Positions 8,252 to 14,101 of a stretch of 47,070 nt of DNA are shown here, in pieces. The notes beneath the pieces are model-generated. The model worked only from the letters and a program-made list of their open reading frames with translations, was not told where the DNA came from and searched no databases. How positions within the stretch are numbered: position 1 is the stretch's first letter; the number at the start of each line of letters is the position of its first letter. This stretch comes from Oscillibacter sp. (GTDB lineage Bacteria > Bacillota > Clostridia > Oscillospirales > Oscillospiraceae), in the NCBI GenBank assembly GCA_020025475.1, contig JAHHSA010000008.1, forward strand, positions 1-47,070, given 5' to 3'. A program made the translations under genes and the position numbers.

Positions 8252-9772
8252 TCAGGCTGCCTTCTTTGCAGACAGCTTCTTGCGGATGGCCTTGACCACA
8301 GGGGTCAGGACCAGCACCAGAAAGATTGCCAGCAGGACCAGCTTCAGGGGAGAGTCCACAAACACCTTCAGGCTGCCCTGAGAGGCAATAAATGCCTTCC
8401 GCATATTCTTCTCCAGCATGGGAGCCAGAACGAAAGCCAGCAGCATGGGAGCGGTGGGGAAGCCGTTCTTCTCCAGCAGATAGCCCACAATGCCGGAGAT
8501 AAACATGACAATCACGCCGTACATGGACTGAGAGGTGGAGTAGGCGCCCACAATGCACACGCACACAATGATGGGAATCATGTACTTCACGGGAACACTG
8601 AGGATCTTAATCAGGAAGGGAATGACCAGGATGGCCACCAGCAGGGTGAACACATTGGCCACATACAGAGAGGAGATCAGGCCCCAGCAGAACTCGGGGT
8701 TGGTATCAAACAGCAGGGGGCCGGGGTTCAGGCCCCACATCATCAGACCGCCCAGCAGCACGGCGCCGGTGCCGGAACCGGGGATGCCGAGGGCCAGGAG
8801 AGGTGCAAACGCACCAGCGGCAGCCGCATTATTGGCAGCCTCAGAGGCAGCAATGCCCTCGATGGCGCCAGTGCCCAGAGGCTGCTCGCTCTTGAACTTC
8901 TTCTGCATGGCATAGCCCACCATGGAACCGGTGGTAGCACCGGAGCCGGGCAGCACGCCCACGAAAGTGCCCAGCACGCCGGAACGGAGCACGGGAGGCA
9001 GGATGCGCTTGAAATCGTGACCGGTCAGCATGGACTCACGGATGGAGAGCTTCACCTTGCGCTCCTCGCTCTGACGCTTCTGCTCGTCGGCCTCACGCTC
9101 GTTGATGAGCTTAATGACCTGGGCAAAGCCCACGCAGCCGATGATGAAGGGGGTAAAGGGAACGCCGCCCAGCAGATACATATTGCCGAACTCATAGCGG
9201 GGTGCACCGGAGAGGGTATCCATACCGATGGAAGCCACCAGAATGCCCAGCATGGTGATGATGATGCCCTTGACGGGATTCTCACCGATGAGCCAGCTGA
9301 TGGAGGTCATGGCAATGAGCAGAACCAGGGTCATCTCGGCATAGCCAAACTTCAGGCCCAGGGATGCCAGACCGGAGGCGGTCAGGGTCAGAATCAGGAT
9401 ACCGATGGTACCGCCGATAAAGCTGGCCACATTGGCAGCCACCAGTGCAGGACCGGGTCTGCCGTGCTTTGCCATGGGATAGCCATCCAGTGCAGTGGTG
9501 ATCGCGGGGGAGTCACCGGGGATGTTCAGCAGAATTGCGCTGAAGGAGCCGCCGTACATATTGGAGTAGTACAGAGCGCCCAGCATGATGATGGCCGTGG
9601 TGGGGTTAAATTTATAGGTCAGGGGCAGCAGCAGTGCCACGCCAGCCAGGGATCCGATGCCGGGCATTGCGCCAACCACCAGGCCCAGCACGGCGCCCAG
9701 CAGACAGACGAACACGTTCTCGGGGGCCAGCGCCACAGAGAAGCCCTGAATCAGTGATGCAAAGTTTTCCAT
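8252..9772 (-). CDS. tctA: TctA large permease subunit of a tripartite tricarboxylate transporter
   Basis: A 506-residue membrane protein of the usual TctA length with roughly 12 membrane spans. Seen: the N-terminal GLVVGAMPGIGSLAGVALLLPLT signature, MYGGSFSAILLNIPGDSPAITTALDGYPMAK, and the second-repeat motif VGVLPGSGATTGSMV and ALGIPGSGTGAVLLGGL, which are the twin conserved loops of this family. It starts 12 bases after tctB with AAGGAGG upstream and is followed by tctC. With TctB and TctC it forms a secondary, binding-protein-dependent importer of carboxylates. Confidence 0.95.
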   Translation of the reverse strand: MENFASLIQGFSVALAPENVFVCLLGAVLGLVVGAMPGIGSLAGVALLLPLTYKFNPTTAIIMLGALYYSNMYGGSFSAILLNIPGDSPAITTALDGYPMAKHGRPGPALVAANVASFIGGTIGILILTLTASGLASLGLKFGYAEMTLVLLIAMTSISWLIGENPVKGIIITMLGILVASIGMDTLSGAPRYEFGNMYLLGGVPFTPFIIGCVGFAQVIKLINEREADEQKRQSEERKVKLSIRESMLTGHDFKRILPPVLRSGVLGTFVGVLPGSGATTGSMVGYAMQKKFKSEQPLGTGAIEGIAASEAANNAAAAGAFAPLLALGIPGSGTGAVLLGGLMMWGLNPGPLLFDTNPEFCWGLISSLYVANVFTLLVAILVIPFLIKILSVPVKYMIPIIVCVCIVGAYSTSQSMYGVIVMFISGIVGYLLEKNGFPTAPMLLAFVLAPMLEKNMRKAFIASQGSLKVFVDSPLKLVLLAIFLVLVLTPVVKAIRKKLSAKKAA

Positions 9773-9784
9773 GTGTGTACCTCC

Positions 9785-10240
9785 TTACAGAAACATCTCG
9801 CCCAGCAGGCCCACAGGGAAGCGGACCTGAAGCCAGGTGACAAACACGCCCAGAATAATTGCAGCCATAACAACCTCAATGACGATTACAGCCTTCCAGG
9901 GTGCCCGCTCCACAATGCGGAGCCATGCGATAATAAACAGCAGGCAGCTGGCAACCAGGCCGATGAGGTAGGTGCCAACAATCACAGCGCCGCCGCCCAG
10001 AATCACCATCAGCTCAGCCTTGGTGTATTTGACAGGCTTATCGTCACCGCTCCGCAGGAGCTGGACAATGCAGAGGATGCTGGCAGCCAGCAGGACCACG
10101 GCAATGATAATCGGGAAGAAGCCGGGTGTAGGCTGCTGGTCCCAGAACCCATAGGACACCAGACCAGTCCCGATGAAAATCAGGGAAATGATCGCCGTAA
10201 CGACGGGGATCACAACCTGTACATGGGATTTCTTTTCCAT
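9785..10240 (-). CDS. tctB: TctB small membrane subunit of a tripartite tricarboxylate transporter
   Basis: A 151-residue protein with four hydrophobic segments, matching the small TctB subunit in length and topology, including the GFWDQQPTPGFFPIIIAVVLL segment with the conserved P-G-F-F-P pattern. It begins the transporter group, 87 bp after pdxA and 12 bp before tctA. Its ribosome binding site AGAAAGGAA lies inside a set of three 10-bp tandem repeats (10251-10280). Confidence 0.88.
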   Translation of the reverse strand: MEKKSHVQVVIPVVTAIISLIFIGTGLVSYGFWDQQPTPGFFPIIIAVVLLAASILCIVQLLRSGDDKPVKYTKAELMVILGGGAVIVGTYLIGLVASCLLFIIAWLRIVERAPWKAVIVIEVVMAAIILGVFVTWLQVRFPVGLLGEMFL

Positions 10241-10250
10241 AAATGTATTC

Positions 10251-10280
10251 CTTTCTCTATGTTTCTCTATGTTCCTCTAT
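10251..10280. repeat. three 10-bp tandem repeats overlapping the tctB ribosome binding site
   Basis: On the plus strand the unit is approximately GTTTCTCTAT, in three adjacent copies with two mismatches overall. On the coding (minus) strand this reads as repeated ATAGAGRAAC units, the last merging into the tctB Shine-Dalgarno sequence. Copy-number change here would alter the spacing or number of ribosome-binding-like elements. Confidence 0.6.
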
Positions 10281-10327
10281 ATTTGACTTGCATGATCCCA
10301 AGTCAGATTCCGCATCCGCGGAAGGGC

Positions 10328-11335
10328 TTACTGGTTCTTGCGCTTTGCCTCAGCCATACGGGCGATGGTGCGCACTGCACGCTCGATGGAGTCGGTAGAG
10401 GCGGTGCCGGTGCCCACCTTGTCAAAAGCAGTACCATGAGCGGGGGTACCGATGGGGTAGGGCTGGCCGCCGGCCACGGTGATGCAGCGCTTGAAGCCAA
10501 CCAACTTCAGCGCAATCTGGCCCTGATCGTGATACATGGTGACAACCACGTCAAACTCGCCAGCCAGGGCAGAGATAAACAGCGTGTCTGCGGAGTAAGG
10601 GCCGGTGACATTCCAGCCGGTTTCAGCGACAATTTTCTCAATGGTGGGCTGAATCACATCCACTTCCTCACGGCCGCACAGGCCAAACTCACCACAGTGA
10701 GGGTTCAGAGCGGCAACAGCGATGCGGGGCTTGTGGCCCAGGGTCTCGCCGGTAATCTCACCCAGCTCAATGGCCTCCCGCAGGGTGGTCTCGTTCAGGT
10801 TGGCGGAGACTTCGCTGACAGGGATGTGGCTGGTGGTGCGAACGGTCATGAGATCGTCCATCATGTTGACCTCGCAGAAGGGAGTGGTCAGGCCAAACTT
10901 TTCAGCCAGATAGGTGTGCTCACTCTCCACGTGCATGCCAGCCAACTTCATAGCGCCCTTGTGGAACGGGCCAAACACAAAGCCCTCGATCTTGCCGGCT
11001 TTGCACAGATCAACAGCAGTATCCAGCTGATGCAGATCGCTGGCACCGCAGTACACATCGGCTACACCATAGGGCACCTTCTCGGGGTCCTGATCCTTCA
11101 GATCCAGAACGGGATAGCCCTTGTCCCAGTCGCACTCGGACAGATCGCTGATCGTGTAGCGGGGCACATCGCCGCCCACTACCTGCAGACCGTGCTCAAA
11201 CATCCGCATATCGCCGATGATGACCGGACGGCAGTAGTCCTTGTAATAGTCCATGACAGCCAGCTTTGCCACAAGCTCAGGGCCGACGCCGGCAGAGTTG
11301 CCCAGCAGGACGCCAAGGATGGGTTTGTTGCTCAT
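10328..11335 (-). CDS. PdxA-family dehydrogenase (PdxA2-like, 4-phospho-sugar-acid oxidative decarboxylation)
   Basis: A 335-residue member of the PdxA family of metal- and NAD-dependent dehydrogenases. Metal-site histidines are visible: His170 in TSHIPVSE, His213 in NPHCGEFG and His269 in MYHDQGQ; the closing QPYPIGTPAHGTAFDKVGTG is also typical. PdxA itself acts in vitamin B6 synthesis, but its PdxA2 relatives oxidise 4-phospho-threonate or -erythronate made by DUF1537 kinases in acid-sugar catabolism. The position at the head of a carboxylate transporter operon, behind a sigma-54 promoter, favours the catabolic role. No DUF1537 kinase is visible in the window. The ATG at 11335 has ACGGAGG eight bases upstream; an open frame extends to 11518 but lacks such a site and crosses the promoter. 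Confidence 0.85.
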   Translation of the reverse strand: MSNKPILGVLLGNSAGVGPELVAKLAVMDYYKDYCRPVIIGDMRMFEHGLQVVGGDVPRYTISDLSECDWDKGYPVLDLKDQDPEKVPYGVADVYCGASDLHQLDTAVDLCKAGKIEGFVFGPFHKGAMKLAGMHVESEHTYLAEKFGLTTPFCEVNMMDDLMTVRTTSHIPVSEVSANLNETTLREAIELGEITGETLGHKPRIAVAALNPHCGEFGLCGREEVDVIQPTIEKIVAETGWNVTGPYSADTLFISALAGEFDVVVTMYHDQGQIALKLVGFKRCITVAGGQPYPIGTPAHGTAFDKVGTGTASTDSIERAVRTIARMAEAKRKNQ

Positions 11336-11419
11336 AGTTGAATACCTCCGTAAACCATTTCTCATTCGCGCACGAAAACACCTTCCGCGCGCTGCTTTCC
11401 TTTTGTGCCGAGAATATAT

Positions 11420-11435
11420 AGCAAATTGCATGCCA
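11420..11435 (-). promoter_or_regulatory. sigma-54 (-24/-12) promoter of the pdxA-tctBAC operon
   Basis: Read on the minus strand the site is TGGCATGCAATTTGCT, which fits the sigma-54 consensus TGGCACGNNNNTTGCW with the GG and GC dinucleotides in exact register. It lies 85 bp upstream of the pdxA start. The same locus encodes a sigma-54 activator, which strongly supports the call. Confidence 0.88.
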
Positions 11436-11576
11436 ACTTTTTTGCTTTTCAATTGTGTTCTCAGTGAGGGGCCTTTTTTTGTGCGATGTGCTGCATCTGC
11501 GTGTGAATAATTTGACAAGACGTCGAAAGGTGTCGGCAGTTAGAAATTGCTAACATCCAGCCATCCTACGCTTTTT

Positions 11577-11657
11577 GTTTCACAAAGGAAACGATTTCGT
11601 GCAATATTCTGAAACATCATGTTTATATTAGTTTCACTTTACGTTTCATTTGTTTCA
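11577..11657. promoter_or_regulatory. cluster of GTTTC/GAAAC half-sites, candidate upstream activator sequence
   Basis: Six copies of GTTTC or its complement occur in 81 bp: GTTTC at 11577, GAAAC at 11588, GAAAC at 11611, and GTTTC at 11631, 11643 and 11652. Two sets are inverted pairs (11577/11588 and 11611/11631). They lie about 140-220 bp upstream of the sigma-54 promoter, the usual distance for an enhancer-binding protein, here probably the PrpR-type activator of this locus. Confidence 0.6.
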
Positions 11658-11683
11658 TGTGCTGTCTGTATGTCACAGGTGCA

Positions 11684-11718
11684 GAAAAAAGTCTCCGGAG
11701 AACCATGGTTCCCCGGAG
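11684..11718 (-). terminator. rho-independent terminator of the DUF3842-ECF transcript
   Basis: CTCCGGAGAACC (11693-11704) and GGTTCCCCGGAG (11707-11718) form a long stem with one mismatch; on the minus strand it is followed by a run of six T. It separates the ECF-S gene from the sigma-54 operon. Confidence 0.85.
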
Positions 11719-11772
11719 GTACTCCCGGTGCAGCATGCACAGGGCTGTGATCTATGTCCTATGGTGTTGCAT

Positions 11773-12297
11773 TTAATCCCGGAAGTATCCGGCCTTGTGC
11801 AGAACCAGCACCAACACCGGAATGAGCACCAGCTGCAGGATAATACCGGGAATGGCACTCAGGAAAGCGCCGGAGAGAAATGCGGCCCAGCCGAAGGGCT
11901 TGCCGTTCATTCCCAGCAGAAAGGTCATTGCCACGCCCCAAACCGCACGTCCGGCCAGCATGGCACCCACCAGAGACAGGTACACACCGCCCTTTTTCCG
12001 GGACAGCAGTCCATACAGCAGACCGGAGACCAGACCATAGGCAGCCAGTTCAAACGCCATAGCCGCATAGGCCGGGAACGGCGGCATGCCAAAGAGGACA
12101 AACCGCAGAGGCGGTGCAATCAGACCCACCGCCATTGCCCACCACGGGCCGCAGAGGAAACCAGACAGCAGCACCGGCAGGTGCATGGGGGCCAGGGCAC
12201 TGCCAATCTGGGGAATCTGACCCGTCAAAAAAGGCAGCACCAGGCACAGGGCCAGGCAAAGAGCGGCAACAATCATGTGTTTCAGGTTCTTATTCAT
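11773..12297 (-). CDS. ECF-transporter S component (substrate-specific membrane subunit)
   Basis: A 174-residue membrane protein with about six helices, the size and pattern of S components of energy-coupling-factor transporters that capture vitamins or related small molecules and share an EcfAAT energising module. Seen: an N-terminal KNLKHMIVAALCLALCLVLPFL, then APMHLPVLLSGFLCGPWWAM, common in the ECF-S superfamily. No EcfA or EcfT genes are in the window, consistent with a group II transporter. Substrate cannot be assigned. AAAGGGAG lies upstream of the ATG at 12297. It is 133 bp downstream of a DUF3842 gene on the same strand and is followed by a terminator. Confidence 0.82.
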   Translation of the reverse strand: MNKNLKHMIVAALCLALCLVLPFLTGQIPQIGSALAPMHLPVLLSGFLCGPWWAMAVGLIAPPLRFVLFGMPPFPAYAAMAFELAAYGLVSGLLYGLLSRKKGGVYLSLVGAMLAGRAVWGVAMTFLLGMNGKPFGWAAFLSGAFLSAIPGIILQLVLIPVLVLVLHKAGYFRD

Positions 12298-12430
12298 TTT
12301 AAATTCTCCCTTTCATGGATACCGTCTTGAACGGGAGCGACGCCTTCGTGGCGTTCCTTACATAAATTCATTTCAGTAATCTGATGTTTCAAGCTTGCAT
12401 CTGCGGCAGAATTGTCCGTTGGATGAGCCA

Positions 12431-12844
12431 TCAGGACTCACACAGAGGCCGCAGCATTTCCACCATCTCGCTCATCAGGCGAGACAACGACATATTTTGA
12501 GTGCCCACTACCAGATTTCGGCAGAGATTTACGGGCAGCAGCAGCTTGACGGCCTCACTCTGCCCCACCGCCACCGCCATTTGAGGCGTGATCTCTCCCA
12601 GCAGGGAATCGGCGGTCAAAATGCCGATTGGTCCGATGATGACGTCTGCTCTGCGGCAGACCACCATCACTGGATTTTCGCCGGTCGCACCGGCGTCCGC
12701 GCCAGCGCGAATCATCCCTGTGGTAGCAATGCTGTTTGTCCCCACCGCCGTGATCTCACAGGGCAGCCCGGCATCGCGAATGTGCTCGATGATCAACTGC
12801 CCCAGCTTTCCACCCTGTCCGTCAATCACAGCTACCTGTTTCAT
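12431..12844 (-). CDS. DUF3842 family protein
   Basis: A 137-residue protein of a family without known function. It opens with a nucleotide-binding-like VAVIDGQGGKLGQLI motif, followed by alternating strands and helices (AVGTNSIATTGMIRAGAD, VVCRRADVIIGPIGIL), suggesting a Rossmann-like fold. The ATG at 12844 is chosen for the GGAAGGAG eight bases upstream. It precedes the ECF S component and probably shares its transcript, with a candidate promoter at 13059-13088. Confidence 0.8.
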   Translation of the reverse strand: MKQVAVIDGQGGKLGQLIIEHIRDAGLPCEITAVGTNSIATTGMIRAGADAGATGENPVMVVCRRADVIIGPIGILTADSLLGEITPQMAVAVGQSEAVKLLLPVNLCRNLVVGTQNMSLSRLMSEMVEMLRPLCES

Positions 12845-13058
12845 ATTGTATCTCCTTCCCATATCAGGTCACAGTATCTTCGGACGCTCCTATTCCGGAA
12901 ATGCCGCTCTTTCGGCAAAATCCGGGTTTTGAACCAAAGTTTTTGCAGCTCCGGACGGTCCGCACTTCGATGCGGATGTATCGAACCTTCGGGTCCGCTG
13001 TGAAAAATTTCCGTGAGTGCATAAGTAAGATTATGTATCGTGATCTGACAATATGTAT

Positions 13059-13088
13059 ATTATTAAAAATTATCAGGGGCCTTGTCAA
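13059..13088 (-). promoter_or_regulatory. candidate promoter of DUF3842-ECF transcript
   Basis: Minus strand TTGACA (13083-13088), 18-bp spacer and AATAAT (13059-13064). It would give a leader of about 205 bases before the DUF3842 start. Confidence 0.5.
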
Positions 13089-13425
13089 CCCCTCTGTCCA
13101 AAATCTGTTTTCGCTCTTCACTCACCGAGCAAATCCACAGGTTTTATCCTCCGTTTTGTCCTGTAAAAACGTGGAAGCCGTCATTGCCCGCACGGTTGTA
13201 TCCACTCTCCAAGAAGTCCAGGGCTCACGATGATAAAGCCCGCAGGCCCACACTGGAGAAACTGCGTCTGGCAGAAGACAGCCCTATGACGTTTCGGGCA
13301 GAGCGGGACACATTGGCAAAACCGCTGTTCTATTGGGCCCTCCTGCAACACATGAGACCATTGGCGAGGATTTGTTACAGCGCCGCGGCTGGTTTTTGCA
13401 GCCTCAAAAAATTAGGCATAATACA

Positions 13426-13458
13426 GTCCCTGCCGGAATAGATAAATCTGGCAGGGAC
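13426..13458. other. 9-bp perfect inverted repeat in the gene-free stretch
   Basis: GTCCCTGCC and GGCAGGGAC are separated by 15 bases. Neither strand shows a U-run after the stem, so a terminator is not supported; function unknown. Confidence 0.4.
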
Positions 13459-13847
13459 GAATCCGCGCATTCCTGGGACGAGGGTGCAAGACCGTCTTCA
13501 CCAGAAAGCCGTACTCTGCCTGTCCAGCACGAAACGCCTGTCCTTGTCAGGCAACCGATTTGTGCCTCTCACAGATTCATGACAGAATCGAACACACCTG
13601 CGCAGAAAAACGAAACCAGTCAGCACTGACCGTCCCGTTATCCGGCGGGTTTCGTCCTCCATGCAATGACACTTTTTCTCTGGTTCTCCATCGCGCAACG
13701 AGAACTTGCCTTTATATAAATCGCCAATGTGACGACTCAAAAAGGTACTTGTTAAATGTCAAACGAATGTCTATATGCAAAAATTTGATGAAAAATAGTT
13801 AAAACATAGAAAAGCACTCCGGGTTTCCCCTTCTTGTCTTGTAGATG

Positions 13848-13876
13848 TTGACGAAGCTGACAGGCTGTGCTATTCT
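13848..13876 (+). promoter_or_regulatory. sigma-A promoter of adhE
   Basis: TTGACG (13848-13853), 17-bp spacer, TATTCT (13871-13876) on the plus strand. Transcription from here gives a leader of about 220 bases before adhE. A weak Rex-like palindrome, TTGTTAAATGTCAAACGA, lies about 80 bp upstream at 13749-13766. Confidence 0.65.
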
Positions 13877-14101
13877 TGTATTATGCAGCAAAACATTTGT
13901 CTCTGTGAAGTGAACACGCAGTGTCGGTTTACTCCGCTCTGTCCCCACGAAAACCGTGGGATTCACAACGGACGTATGGTCCCATGAACTATTTTTGCTT
14001 TGCTGCAACACCTCCCTCGGGCTGAGATGGAAAGGAGATAGAACCGGCCAACAACCTTGGATCTTCAACGCGGTGTCACATATAATAAGGAGGCTATGAT
14101 A

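Larger units (their letters stand above)
12845..14101. other. 1.26-kb stretch without a recognisable gene
   Basis: No frame on either strand gives a protein with a familiar motif; short open frames are scattered and lack ribosome binding sites. The right end holds the adhE promoter and leader, the left end the DUF3842 leader with several CGGA/TCCG inverted elements (about 12900-12975). An unexplained hairpin, GTCCCTGCC (13426-13434) with GGCAGGGAC (13450-13458), lies near the middle. It may include decayed coding sequence. Confidence 0.6.

Noticed and set aside
9773..11341. A 522-residue plus-strand open frame opposite tctB and pdxA.
   Set aside because: Both minus-strand genes show clear family signatures; the plus frame has none and crosses their intergenic region.
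12298..12430. Possible guanidine-II-like hairpin (ACGCC-loop-GGCGT with ACGA in the loop) in the leader of the ECF S component.
   Set aside because: Only one stem has the ACGA loop; the neighbouring CCGT/ACGG stem has a different loop, so the required twin ACGR hairpins are absent.
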